Source: Ancylostoma caninum (taxonomy: Eukaryota > Nematoda > Chromadorea > Rhabditida > Ancylostomatidae). From it: a stretch of DNA of 64,000 nucleotides. Location: positions 868,001-932,000 of the forward strand of contig JBAJFG010000027.1 in assembly GCA_037903475.1 (NCBI GenBank). The letters run 5' to 3'. The position numbers and the translations under genes were made by a program. Below the pieces are notes generated by a model that saw nothing but the letters and a program-made list of their open reading frames with translations, was not told where the DNA came from and ran no database searches. Each line of letters begins with the position of its first letter. The stretch's first letter is position 1. Of this stretch, positions 1 through 14,100 are shown one piece after another.

Positions 1-1645
1 GTGATGAAGTAGCAGTGGCTCAAGCCTTGGCTTGACCTAATCCTTCAGAGAAACCCCGATGTTCTTCAAATGTTTGGTTTTCGCCTCTTTCTAGATCCTG
101 TCTTATCGTCCATGGTATGCACAGTAAGAACTAACTGAATTAAGTCAGATTAACCTCCTGTATAATCCCTATAATTACAAGTAATGATTATGTCATATTT
201 ACACTCCCCCATTCTCCAGAATCGCTCCCTATTATGACTGAGGTCACTGGCTCTCTTTCCGCCGGCGATTTTCCCCCCTAGTTTACGGAAGCAGATAGCG
301 ATCTCTACCGGTCATAATGTTATCGCTGAATGAGAATGGTAATTTGATGGCGGATGGTTATCCGGAAGGCTCCTGAACTAATCGGACACGGTGTACTTCG
401 ACGAAAGATCCCCCTATTTGGAAAGATTCAGATCATCTTATTGATCTGGTCTTCTCCGCATGCGACTCATTAGACTATTTGGACAAAAATTATCAAGAAC
501 ACATACTTATGTGCCTTTTTTACCAGAAATTTGTACCACATTAGTGCGTTCCAAAACTTTACGAAATGACCGGAGTTCAACAAGCAAGCAAAACAGAGAA
601 GCACAGCTTGATAGGATGCTTATAGTTAGCCGGTGAAACCGCAAAGATTTACATAATTGGTGACATAAAAAATTAAGAGAAAATTTTGCAAATCTTTCTA
701 CATGGCAGCGGAGAAATTTTACAAAAATTCCGTAGCTCGAGAAGATGCTTGATCATCTAATTCTCTAAAAGGCGTGGCGAAAGGGCCGGTTCGGAAATAA
801 ATCATTTTTTAGAGAATGCGCACGCCAAGGAAAGCTGTAAAAAATGAACATCCAGAAGTACTTTGTGGAGCTGAGAACGAGGGCTCTGCAGTTTTTAAGG
901 TTTTCGGTGAAAACGCATTCAATCATAGCTGATGCTCGTAAAAAAGTTATAGTTTAGCCCATTTCTATAACAACTTTTCAGGAATTTTCAACATATCATA
1001 ACATTTCTATTTTTATGAAGACTCCACTGACTGATAAGCAAATAAATGAGTGGCGAATATACATTCCTAGACAACTACAACTCCCTTTGCTTCTTTAAAA
1101 GTACTATAGCCTTATTCCTTCGTGCTATGGTGAGGCATGAGATGACATCTTTTCCAGTCAATTACAGCTTATCCCTTTGTCTTCATCTTCTGTTGCATTG
1201 CATTGAGAAAGATCAAGAATATACGAGAAGCAATTTAAACTCAGGGCTCAAATGCATCATTGCAAGAATGAGTAATCTACATGATGTGATTACCCACGGA
1301 TAGCAGCTGGGTATAGTAACGCTATGAATGGGTAAAGATCATGCATCATAGAGACTACCCAAGCTGTCATGCATCGTAGAGATTACCCAGGGTAAACGTG
1401 CCGACGCCCCTAACTTGCGGCTATAATGTTCGCGGTGTTAGCACGCATACCATGGGTAACCTAAGTGATGCATGCCGGTCCATGATAGGTGCAAGGTAAG
1501 GGGGAGATTTTGGCACATCACCACAGGTACATAATTTCGAGGATGCATCCGGGCCCAGATGGAGCCCTTTTTACCGTAGACCCATCTTTGTGATCAATTT
1601 TGAGGAACCAAAAATTCCGCTCACTCTCCCATCCTCACAATTTCT
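1..1645. other. Noncoding stretch with dispersed repeat
   Basis: I see no supported gene here. The open frames are short and lack coding character. The segment from about 1278 to 1476 holds several copies, in both orientations, of a motif built on ATGATGCAT and GGTAATCTC, which recurs at 19.7, 45.1-45.5 and 46.8 kb. Confidence 0.5.
1278..1476. repeat. Dispersed GGTAATCTC/ATGCATCAT repeat cluster
   Basis: Four or so short units combine a GATTACCC (or GGTAATCTC) core with ATGCATC(A/G)T at a fixed short distance, in both orientations. The unit around 1367-1411 continues with GGTAAACGTG and a GACGCCC block that is also present at 19701-19741, so these belong to one dispersed family. No terminal inverted repeats or coding sequence were seen. 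The element class is unknown. Confidence 0.55.
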
Positions 1646-2270
1646 TCAATCTTTCCAGAATGTGTGCTCCGATAGATTTGATTTATTCACAAGCACATAA
1701 TAAATCAGCTCGGGTCGGACGTACAAGCCACACAAATCGATAAGCATCTGGTACACAGTCAACTCGGAACCTCGATTGCTACACAAGTTCAGTGTGTCTG
1801 TGAGCTGTTCGCATATTAACGCGAGCGCGCGGCGCCTTACATCGACTGTCGTCGTCGTCGATTCCACTTAAGATAGCGACGTTGACTCATGGAGCACCAG
1901 CAGATCAGCGCGTAACCCTCTTTATTGAGGCCAGCCGTTTCGTCATTCAGCGTCACCTCGACGAACTTTCGACTAACGATGTCGCCGACAACGTCCAGAT
2001 ATCGTTCTTCGGCTTCGATCGACTTCGACAACGCTGTTCACTCGTCGTAGTTCAAAGGTTCGCTCTCGAGTGGGAGCGGATCTTTATCCGTGGAGTTGAG
2101 CACTTTGGTAATAGTCACCGGTGGTACTAGCGACTGTCACTCGACGGTTCAGAGAAAGCCGCTACGTCCGCGGGTGTCAGCGCGGGCGATGCGCCACCGA
2201 GCCGCAAAGCCCACCCGAGTATAGCTGGTGGTGACACTCACGAGCAGCGTAGAGATAAGTGAGAGTAATG
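1646..2270 (-). pseudogene. Damaged or mis-sequenced coding remnant, unrecognised
   Basis: The minus strand from about 2240 to 1646 has GC-rich, codon-like composition. Four protein segments can be read in order: one containing LGGASPALTPADVAAF (about 2215-2130), one starting LVPPVTITKV (to about 2041), one containing EAEERYLDVVGDIVSR (2031 to about 1915), and one containing RRRALALICEQLTDTL that ends at a stop at 1646. The first two are out of frame with each other, and the second and third are separated by an in-frame TGA at 2038-2040. A 50-base intron (GTTACG...CTTAAG) would join the third and fourth. A frameshift plus a stop suggests a pseudogene or sequence errors. I do not recognise the family. 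Confidence 0.4.
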
Positions 2271-5181
2271 ATGATGGATTACAAGCTATTGGACCTTTAG
2301 GTTGACGATATTTTTGCTAGCCTGTTACTTCAACAAGATGTGCTGATGAAAGGGGTTAAAGGACTCCTTTTGTGGTTTTAACATAGCACAGAACGAGCAT
2401 ATCCTGGCTAGGTGTGCTTTACCGAATCCAAAAGTCGAGTATGTGTTGCCGAGTTTTTTGGAACTGCTCTGTGAGGTGGACGAAAATTTCGCACTAGCAT
2501 ACTTTGAAAATTTTCCTATTCTGAATAGTATTCTCAAATACTTTTCCAGGAAATTTCCATAAATGAAGTTAAATATCAACTGCTCCACTTTTGAGTGCGG
2601 TTGTTTGGACCAACGAAGAAGCAGAGTCCCATTTTTTCTGCTGTCTTTCCTCTATCATCATTTTCCAGTGGTAAAATCGAGTGTCATACTCCTACGGTTT
2701 TACACCACCACTTTCCACCCAAAGTCTTGTACAACTTGTGAGGAATCGGCAAAAAATGAATGTAGTCTTCATTACTTTATCTTGCAGATTATTGCCGATC
2801 AAATTTCAGTCAAAGTTTGCACGAAACTCCTTTGGAATTTATTGAAAACCGCTGCTTGGAAGAGTGAAACCTTCTACGTACTTGATCATTTCTTTGAGAC
2901 TGCGACATCGTCTCTTCCCGCACTTTATCCATGTTCCTATGTTTTTAAGTCATTCCGTATGTTTACGCTCGTCGCATCCTGGTCGGGCTTTAAACAATGT
3001 GATATAGTATAGTATTACACTGAAACAATGCTAAGATAAAATCGCATCTTGCTGCCAGCGTTCTGGAAAAAACTCGCGCTTTTTACTTCTTCTTCAGCTT
3101 CTTCGCTGGATTCGCCTAAGCGTCATGGCTTCTATGGGTCTTTCTTTGCAATGAAAAGCTTCAGAAATGATATCCTAGGGGGATTTGAGATAAACTTACC
3201 ATTTTACAGTATTTTCCTTTTTGTCTTCAGTCCTAGAACTTTCGTTTAGCTGTAATGGACATGCTAATGCTAGTGTTCTTTTTCTTTAAATTTTTTTCAA
3301 GCTTGGTGATGTCATGCCAGGCTAGGGTAGTTTCCTACTATCACTTCTCATCTTCTCACCTTTCGTGCGTTTAGTAGAGGAACGGAGCAAGGTGATAACA
3401 ACAGCTCTGCATGCAGCCGGTTGATGATCTCAAAATCGCGGATAATTAGGAAGCTCCTAGGAGACTTCCCACATTACATTTTTAGAATAGCATTTCGATC
3501 GAACTTTTCGTTAACGTTATTAAGGAGAGTTTACTCATTTATAATAAATTTTAACGGAAGAAGCTATAAGAAGAAACAGATAAGCAGGTATGTAGATGAA
3601 CAAATAAGCTGCAATTGTAACCTACTCATTAACTCAATCTCCAGACTTCAATACTCAAAACCAAAGTAAACTATATCGTGTCACCGTGACAGTAATCACC
3701 ATTCTTCCTGTACTGTGTAAAAATTAAGAGTATTAATACAATTACTTACAAATCTCAAGGTAACGAAAAATGTTGTACAAAAAAGCTTCAGATTCATTCT
3801 TGTCACACTAACCTTCCAACGTATCCCCTTCTTACCTATTTTACAATAGGAGAGCCCCAGATAGGAAAACTGTTAACAATCTGGTAATGATTACAGCTGG
3901 TCAGAAACTCGTTTCAGCTCTTACTAGAAAATAACATGTAAATCCCCTCATAAAATCCCTAGAATTATGTCACACCCAGTTGTGAATGTATCCAGGATTC
4001 CAAAGAGTAACCTCACAAGTCACGCGTTTCCTCACTTACTGCTCACACTTCTTTACCCTCTCAGAAACAAGCACAACTAATTTAGGAACAGATGGGGAGA
4101 TTATCCTCCATTTCTCATACAAGGGAAGTATTCTGTTAAACAAAAAGCCGAGTGAATCGTTGAGTTTGCAATTTAATTTATGTACTAATTGTAGCTGATG
4201 TGTTTAAACGAGCTTCTTCTTTAAGCTCCTCCGTTGAATTTTAGTTAATGGTACGACTTTTGATGGCACACCTTTACAGGGATGTGTTAGATAAATAAAT
4301 AAATAAAAATCCCTTGAAATGTTCGACTTTCGGTAAACCTCGGCATAGTATCCGATCTTTCGATTTCCTTACCCAGTTCCACAGCGACAGTAATTTATTT
4401 GTGATTAATTGACTTAATTTATTTTCTTCCTCAGCCGTTTCTTTTTATTGAGGGAATGCTCACAAAAAGGATAACCGCTAGCCGAGAGTTTAGTAACATA
4501 CGTTTAATGTAGCTCCTTTAACAACACAAAGCCAACCTCAACTATGGACGTGAATTGTCCAGCAACGGCACTGAGTCTTTCTAGAAGTTTCCTCAACATC
4601 ATCGCCTTTGCAAGAAAATATAGCATTCCTATCAAGGAAAAACACTTCAGCAAATTGGTGAAGAAATTCATCTGATCAGTCATATCCAGCCCTTCTCCGC
4701 TGTAGATGTATGGTTCCGACTATGCACTATGCCATTTCCAAGCTATTACCTGTGTTAAGCTACGTTTTGTCGGTAACTTCCCCACCCACACCCATAGTTC
4801 TCCCATAGAAAAAATAAATGAAGTTAGAAGCTCCTCCAAGTCTTCCAATCCTAGCTGAACTGCCTCCGATCTTGTCCACATTTCCGTTGTCGGCTGCCCT
4901 TTCGTTGAGGAGGTCGAGCCGAGGAGGGCGGTGCGCGGTAGGGGCGCCGAGCGGGGGCGGGGTCGGCGCCTTCTATTCAGCTACTTCGTGTCGCGTCCAT
5001 TCCGATTATGGTCACAAGCACCGCTCAGCGATTTTCCGGAATTTTGTTACCGTATCCGTATCTTGATCTTTGATCTGCAGTCAATTTATTTCCTGGATGT
5101 GACGATTTTTGTTCAGGTTAGACTCTGCGTTCTGCATGCACATTCACTAATCATACTGTACTTTCGGATTACTAGAAGAAG
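2271..5181. other. Intergenic, no supported gene
   Basis: Several open frames of 60-150 codons occur, the longest on plus at 2563-3012, but none shows domain signatures, splice-consistent extensions or coding composition. The 120 bases before the DSL ligand start (5182) contain a TTGTTCAG|G at about 5110-5118 that could be a splice or spliced-leader acceptor for a 5' UTR exon. Confidence 0.4.
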
Positions 5182-8100
5182 ATGTCTGTTTACTCATTTG
5201 TATTCTTTACTGCGCTATTGGCGACAATTACAAACATGGTGAGTAGATTTTACTGCGTATTTTTGACTCTTTATTGAGCGATTTGGTCAGATTTTCACAA
5301 ATTCTCTGCAGGCGGCCGCATCCGGCTCCCTGGAAGTCCGCCTGATCAGCTCGCGGGCCTGTAGCGTGAAGCTCTGTGTCAAGAAACCACGCGCGAAGCC
5401 ACTTGACAGCTGTCTGCTGGAATCTCAGCTGATCTACCTTCACTCGCAACAGCAACGGCTCGTCTCAACGCCGTTCCACTTCCCATTCCCGGTACGAGTT
5501 GTCCACGATTCGGTGCGCGGCTCCCAGCAGCGCCATTGTCTTTACGAGAGCAATCGCTGGGAATCTGCCAGCGATTTTCACACCAATGAGGGTCGCGTAA
5601 CGTTCAGATCTTTTCGTTTCAGGAATCATTCATTCTGGTCGTCGAACTATACGATGCACAAGGAGGTGGGGCTAAAGTTTTAATGTCTCCGTAACTAATT
5701 ATAGCAGCTTAGCAACTTTTATTCCTAAGTAGAGGTCTTCCGGTGTCCTAAGTAATTAGATACAAGGTCTTTGGAAAGATTTCTTGAGGTTCTCACTAAT
5801 CGAGCCATAGGTTTGCTAATTTTTGGCTATGCTTTCTCTTCTCAAACCATCCACACGAAAAAAATCAATGCTGGGAAACAACAATGAGCTAGGAATCGTT
5901 AGAAATTTTCTTCGGAACCTAAGTGCTGCAAAATTCTGAACTTCTCCGCTGAAACTCGCACTGATATATTGCCTTCTGATGATTTAAATTATAAAGATTG
6001 ATACTACAACGTAGATATGAATATAGTAATGAAAATAGTCTTGAAAAAACCTGCCGAAATTGACGAAAACTGAATTGAACTTGTCTGTCACAGTTTTTTT
6101 TCAGTTTTTCCTCAGCGCAAATAGACATTTATCCTTATTATTTTAAGGATTCCTAATAGTAGCCCGTTCCAACGATACTTTATAATAAGAGCTCCAAAGC
6201 ACGTTTGATGCGAACAACAGCCAGGCTTAGTATCCTTTATTCACTGCCCAAATATTTTTTCTATTTTAATATGCCATTGACACTGATCAAGTCGGATACA
6301 ATTCTCCTTTTTTTCGCTCTCTTCCGAAGAGAAAAGTTTTTTTTTGAAATTCACAGCATTCATACCCTTATTGAGATGTCGTTAGCTTCATTCAGAGGAA
6401 AAAGAAGTTCCATTTTGAAATGTGAATTGAACTGACAAGGCCTATAAAACAGTAATCAACGTAATATAACACACAAAACTATAAGAATTTCAAAAATTAT
6501 GAGGCGAAAAGAATGGAAAAGCCTTGGATTTTTTTTTGAATTATTGTGTACCACCACATCATTTCCATAGAAAGCGTGGAAAATAGATTGTGAAGTCGAT
6601 TCTCGAGAGAATCGGTAAATAATAGAGAAAATTCGTAGATCACTCTTATGGTGAGCATTTGCTGTCCTTTAACTTGATGCATTATAAAAAGCTTTTATAT
6701 TTGTCCATTTTTCGTTCCCCAAGATGAGTTTAAGGTAACAAGAATTGCTCTGAGCATGAGTTCACCTCCTTTTGCTTGAACATATATTGAACATATCATA
6801 GTTTAGGAGCAAAATACCTATTAGATATTCGCACAAAAGAGAGACACAAGTATAGGTAAAAAATAGAAAGGAATGTAGGGCTTTCTCTTTTACTCAGGCG
6901 TTCTAATGGGCTTCTAGATCATTTATTATAATGACTATTTTATTTCGGTTTTCATTTGGCACTGTGATTTCTCAATATTTCCGCTATCCATAGCTTTATT
7001 TCCACTTCACTGATTCGGCTTGCCCATGTTAGAACCCCCAAAATCAAATTAAACTTTTATTTTGCTAAATACGTATCCCTTGTTCCCCGCCCTAATCTCT
7101 TTAGATCGCAGATCCTTCTCAATCCCTGCTTCCTCACTCTATTTCCTCCTTCTCCATCCCAGTCCTCTACCGTAACCTCAACGCAGACAAAGTTCGAACT
7201 TTCACTTTGTAGTGCACTTTGTCAGTCGCTTCTTATCGCGCAGTCATACGTGGTTACGTTTGGCAACTTGCCATCGGCACTATTAAAGGATCATCCTGGG
7301 CGTGAGGTGTCAACACAGATCTGCAGATAACGTCTGCGCATCTGCATAGTTTACGACGAAAATACTGTACATGCAAGGCGTAACCACCTGTTTGCGGTCG
7401 TTTACGGTGCGGCGGGTTGGCTTTTGGACTATGGCCCGGAAAAATTCTAGTGAAGAAAAGGTTGCTTTAAAATATTAAGAAGAATCATGATCATTTGTAA
7501 TTACATTCGTATTTGTCTTCAGTTGCCAGCCGATATTTTACAAAATTTTATTTTATTGCATTACCTATATACACTATTTGTACATTTGCTCTCTTAAACG
7601 GTATTTTGCTAGCATCCCTTGAGATAAGACGCATCCATGAAAGGTTAAGCACTTGGTACAGAAAGTAATTCAAAAAATTTCTTTATGGAATCGCCCTCGA
7701 GTATTTCCTTGGGCCTTCCATCAATTTTCTGAAGAAAATTGATCCCGCTGACCCACATGGTCATGACCTTATCTCAACCCACTTTTCTTGTTATTGCATC
7801 AATCGATAATGCTCTTATCGATAAGAGATGTTCATGCTTGGATTATCACCTTGAGTAAACATTGGCGTGCGCCATATGCTCGTAAAACCACAACGTCACC
7901 AATGGCTACCGTTGGAACGGAAGCGGAGGGAAGGTTATGTCACCCCAGACATTTACGCAGACATGGGTACCTTTACAGCTCCTTGTACATAGACGGTTGT
8001 GGAGAAACATACTCAATTTTCTCCTCGACAGATTTCCTGTTTTTTGTGGAAATTGCCCCTCAACTTTTTCATTTTTTATCTGCTTTAAGAATGCAAATTT

Positions 8101-11100
8101 TTTTCCCGAACTTTGGCTTTTCATTCGTTGGCCTATATTCATTTTTAGCAACTATTATATCTTGCTTCGCACATGACGCAGTTCATTTTCCTTCTCAATA
8201 ATAGTAAAATATAAGATAAAAAATAAAAGGGATTTCATTTTGGAAGATAATTTTCTGAAGCTCTCAGTCAATTGTCTATGTTTGATCCCGCTCTTGGTTG
8301 TAATTCTCGTCCGTCTACAGGACAACTCTCACAAAACACGTCCAAGGAACGCTTCACCATCAGCACCGAATTCAAGCCGGCCGTTGGCTCTTCCGAGTTC
8401 CTGGACATTGCTTTCCGAGCATCTTGCCATCCGTGAGTTCTTAACCTGACCACGCCCAGTGCGATTTATCGTAAATGATGATTTTCAGCTCCTATTTCGG
8501 TGCCGGATGTCAGCGATACTGCAAATCGTCGTTCAGTTACACATGCGATTCGGAGGGGAGGAAGATTTGCGCGGAGGGCTGGGAAGGAGAACAATGTGAT
8601 CAGCGTGAGTAGTTCCAAAGGCTGGTCTTTATTCGGGGTGTAGTAGATAAATGGGTCTTGCACGTAGCTCTCAGTGGTTTTGGAGTCGATAGGTGCAGTG
8701 GAGGAGCTTGTGTTCGCGCACCTTATTGGTGTACAAATTAATTAATTAATTAATTAATAATGACATCATTACCACCTTCTTATCCGCATAAACACAAGGA
8801 ATACCTGCTTTAATGGAATGGAAGAGAACTAACAGATGCAACGCTCATCGTGCTGTTTATGTCCCAACTGAAACCTCAAAATGTTTACTTTTTCCTCTTT
8901 AGGATAAAAACTCCTATAAAACTTTTACCACTGCCACTTCTGTCCTTTGGGTAACGCCGATTATCAAAAGGTAGACATACGATTTCGAAAAATTTTGGGT
9001 TACTAGTGCTATGCATATCGAATAAGCTCCTCGGTTATAAAAACTTACTGTTCACCTTTACCTCGTTCGATTTTCAATTCTTAATTTTCAGTTTTATTCC
9101 TTTGTATCTTTTCTTAAAATATTCATACGCAATTCGCGAGATGGTCACTTTAACTGGCAGGAATCACAGCTGCTTTTATTTTTCATTACTAGCGAAGATT
9201 ATGCTTCTTTACCTCTGCGATACTCAGTAGTAACGAAAATTCCAGAGATTATGTACAAAAAAAAGAAAAAGATCAAAGCGCTGAAGGTCACTGGAGATTT
9301 TTTTTAAAAGGTTATGCTCCATAACTGCTTTTTTTGTAAATTGTTGATTTACTCTTAAGCGCTGCATCCACCTTCAAAGACGGCTCATCTGCCAGCTGAC
9401 CTCGCCCATATGTTCGCTGACTTCTTAGGGCTAATAACATGTCACGCTTCATCGTGATCATCAACAGTCATCATATTCCCTTCAGGCCTCCCCCCTCGCT
9501 CCCTGATCAATCTGAATTTGTTCCAATTATTTTGAACAAGATTGTTTTATCGTTATATTTACCAAATAAATCAAACCACATTGTGGCTAGATCTCGGCAC
9601 CCTTTCTTATATGTTGCCACTGTCAAAACCGCACTACTTGTCCAACCACTGCCTCAACATATGTCCCGAAGTAGTCATATGTGTGACCTGAAGACACGTG
9701 TCGATCGTAAAAATTAGCATACGGTAGTCCTGCACTTCCGCAAGCGCGTACTTTTACTGCTTACATTACTTTATGAGTCGCTGTAAATAACGGATGGCAC
9801 CTAGCCAAAGGCAGAGTCCGCCGTCGCTAGCTGGCCAACCGTCCCCGTGTTGTTCCGGATTACTCAGGCATGTAGGTAATTGGCCTAGCTCTGGATACAC
9901 CTCAGATCCATGGAGTGGCTGCGTTGTGACACGTATCCAGAAACGCTTGGGGTCTTCGTAGGCGATAGGAGGAGAAAGTCAGCGGTGTCCTCTTCCGTGT
10001 CCCATTCGTCTGCGGGGCCCATTTTCAGCAGCTGGCAGTGTTGTCGTCCGGTTCCACAGGTGCCGCCTCTCTATGTAGAAACATGGATGGAATCACACGT
10101 GCGGGCCTATAGCAGGAAAAAAGTGTTGACAGCAGAGCAATGAACACGGCTAGATGGTGGACTCTGATTGAAAATACAGTAGCGGTCAAGTATCTTATAG
10201 TTTTTTCTAGAAAATTCTGGAATGAAACTCCTAAGATTCACGCGCACAGATCACAACAGGAGATTTCGCTTTGTGCCTTTATACTTCACTCCAGAAACTC
10301 CTACTTTAAAAGCTTGGACAATTTGCGTTACTGTCTCTAGCAATTCAAAATGCTCCTATTACCCCAGCGCTGCGAATAATTACTGCCATTTCAGCAATCT
10401 GCGCTGATGGCTGCAAGCGTGGGCGCTGCGTGGAGCCAGGCAGATGTGACTGTGATCACGGTTTCTTCGGAGCAACTTGTTCTGAGGTACGGGAATTTCC
10501 CTTTTCCTTCTTCGATTTCCAACAGTTTTTGGGATTCTAGTGCCGACGTAGCGAAAATTGTCGACATGGCAGCTGCCGGGACAACCAGCCGTTCACCTGT
10601 GCTTGCGAACCAGGTTGGGGAGGAATCTTCTGCGAACGAGGTGAGTATTGTTAAACCAAATTGTTTGTAGTCCCAAGGAACGCGGAACAAGTGAAACGGA
10701 TGATTTCGCACTCTTCTGGTCTCCGGTGACAGTTCTCCAGTGAGAGGCTGAAGCTGGGAGCACCGTTAAACACAAAAAGAGGAAATTTAGTATGGGAGAG
10801 TTGCAGTGCCGTTGTCATCTGTTAGGGCATCTGCATTTTTCTTGAATGGCGCTTTTGTTTTAGGGATTCTCACCAACCTAGGAGAGGTTGAAAATGCCGA
10901 AACATTTCCAATCCAACCCTATTATTTTGGTTCCAACAGCCTCGTTGATTGAATGATCGCTCTCCTCGTAGGAAACTCATACATTCCACATACGTACTAC
11001 AGTTGTGCAATTCATTCAGTATCTTTCCCCATGTGATAGGGCAAAATTATACATTTGGTCTAACATTTGTGTATGAACTCTTGAATTGCCGTCATTACAT

Positions 11101-14100
11101 AGATGGACCTTCCTAATAAGTGAATTCTGCTTTTGTTGGTACATCCTTCATCTCATCAAATGTTCCACGAAGATAATCCTTGCCATTCTGTGCAAAAAAA
11201 AAGCCTGGTTTTATTATTTGGAAGCCACTATAACTAAAGTGTTCACCCATTGCTCTGCCTTTGTCCCAGCATGTTGGTGAGGGAGAGTCGGATATTTTCA
11301 GAAATCGGTACCTATACCAATTGAACTGCCTCTTTGTAGAATATTTCTGTAAAGCGAGATCTGTCCTCTTGAAGCATGATTTCTTACCTACAAATCTACA
11401 TCTACAGTAAGTACAAATCTACATCTAGATCTGGATGGGTCTAGATAAAGAGCTTATGTAAAAATCTCGTGGCTATTTTACCAGGGGACCACTAGGGATG
11501 GTTATTCTTGCTTTGTTTTTGGATCCTGTAATCAATTGGAAAAAATCACAGCGAGCTATTAGAAACCCAACATAATTTTTCCAAAACAAAATATAGTAAA
11601 ACATGTAGCATAATAGGTAGATGAAAGTCTAAATAAATATATTACGCAAGATAAACTACAGTTGATTAAGCTGTAGTCCATTCCAAGAACGACGATAGTT
11701 GAGTATTTGTGCCTATGGTCCGTATTTCTCCTCCGCCTCTCCGAATACAGCACTATTTCGCGCGTTCTCTCTTTCTGTAATATCTTCCCAACTATGCTCC
11801 CCGGTGAAACACACTACAAGCAATAGTAAAATGTTTGTTAAAACAAGGAAAGAACGACGCGAATTTGCATTCTACCTGTCTTGGAACAGGGACCCATTTC
11901 CTATTTTTACTGCCCGTCTTCCAGATCTCGAGTACTGTACCCGTCACCAACCGTGCAAAAATGGCGGCGTATGCACGAATGGTGGAGTGCGCACGGATTT
12001 CACCTGTCAATGCCCGGAGGGTTTCGTTGGAGCCACTTGCGACATTCAACTGCCAAGCATCTGCGAACATCCAGGAATTTGTCGGAACGGTCAGTATCAC
12101 TTGTCCGTGCTGTAATTTTGCTGAGCTTGGCCCTACGTGCTTCTCTTCGCGCTACCGTAGCCGTCTTCACCGCTAGCGGCCATCTGGTTCCCGGGGGACA
12201 GTGCGTCTAGTACAGATGTCACTGGGGTCTGCACGTACGTATTGTGATGCTAATCACTAACCGTGTCGTCTCCATTAAATCGTGCGCGGGCCGATGCTCG
12301 CCGCGCTGTTCTTGGCGGCAAAAGAGTGCGCGGGCCGGTGGCGGAGGCACATTATCCTTGACGTGAATGTGCTCGCGCCCAACGAGGGGTCCGCTTGACG
12401 ATACGTAGTTTCGGAGTGTGTTTCTCCTTTTTTTCAGCGTACTGTCTTTTGTAGGTGGTGTGTGTACGGACGCCGACACCAGACTGGGCAGATGCATCTG
12501 CGCCGACGGTTTCGAGGGACGCTATTGTGAGCGTCGGGTGGTGCGCTCGTTGTGTACGGAAACCAGTTGCAAGTGAGTGTCTTTCTGGAACTCCTCCAAA
12601 AAACTAGGCTTCCTCTGATCCCATTTTCTTATGCATATCGTGCTGTTAGGTCAAAATGTAGTAGTGGCTGCGGGTCATGTTTTGAGAATGGAGCGCGCCA
12701 ACGCTCCCATACATACGATTTTCTCCATTCATAATTTGCTCGTAATATCTTGTATTGCTTGAACTCCAAAACCATCTTTGCACCAAGACCCCATATGTCG
12801 AATAAACAAATATTTACCTTGTCAAATAGTTGAACAACAACAAAAAATCCCGCGAAAGCGCCGAACTATTTTTCATCTTAGAGCAGGGATCATATTTTCT
12901 AGCTCCGGTTTTGGCGTTAGGGCCACCTCTGCTACATGCCAACAGAGACTTTGAGATCCAACAGTTCTCATGGAATAGTAAGTTAGCAGCAAAAACCTTG
13001 AAACATAGACCGTTACTTTGTTCAACTAGCTTCAGCTATCGTCAGTGGGTCATGTTTTGTGGGTGGAGCACACACGAAATGTTCTCATTTTGTCACTATC
13101 CAGAGTCCTGTATTACTGATAACTATTCGCATAACTAGTTTTTTGTGGTTTTGCCCAACAAGAAGAACTGAGCAATTTACCATACGCGCTATTAGTTTCG
13201 AAGTTTTTTTTATTACGCCGGAATCACGATAAAATTGAGCGAGAACTGGTCCCCAGCGAGAAAGAACTGATTGATGATACCAGCTTTCGGTTGTCCTGAA
13301 ATTTTTTTAAATTTTGGGGCATCCCGGATAACAAGGTGCGGAATTGTGAACTCAAACCACAAAAAAGAAGGCAAAGCGAAAAATAATGACCGTAAAACGA
13401 AAAGTTTTGCGCACTACTAATCCTTCAACATTTGTGCTTCCCACATGGACAGAACAACGCGAAAACCAGACATTTTCCCTCCGAAAATGGCAAAAAAACA
13501 TGAAAAGTACAAACTTTATGGTGTTTACGTAATAATTTTTCAGAAATGGTGGCTCATGCTTCGGCAGCTCCAAATGTGTCTGCTCACAATGTTTCTCTGG
13601 TGCAGAATGCACCATCATTGACCAGCAATGCCTTTGGCAGCGAGCCAACACCACTCAGACCCCGGTAGTCACCGATAACCAGAACGACATCACTGAGGCG
13701 AGGATTCTAATGCTTATGGGTATGTTTTCTTCACAGTACTATTTATGTATTGATCACATATCATCCTAATTTTTTAAGCCTTCGCCTCCATCATGATGCT
13801 GGCAACGTGTGTTGTCGTTTTCTTTCTCAAATACAGAAAGATGAAGAGAATCCTACGCGATCCAGTCACGCAGAACACGCTGAACGAACATCGACAAATC
13901 CACGAACTCCCCAACCGATCGATCGATAATCGATCACCGGATGAAGTCTACAAGGTTGGTGTGTGTCCGGACATGCAACGCATATATCATTGTCTCATTA
14001 ACCGGCACTGCGCGCAACGGGTGGTCGCCGGCGTTTGATGTGCCGACGAGCACCGCGGCAAATTCCGCTGGCGACAAAGTGGCTTGTCGAGCTCCTTCCG

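Noticed and set aside
2563..3012. Plus-strand open frame of 149 codons
   Set aside because: Low-complexity hydrophobic and Ser-rich composition, no domain, no splice-consistent neighbours.
5492..5622. Reading through the GTACGAGTT site at 5492 into a longer exon 2 of the large DSL ligand
   Set aside because: Although open, the extension breaks the MNNL match. Splicing 5491 to 5623 gives [15 protein letters not shown], as in the family, and correct phase.
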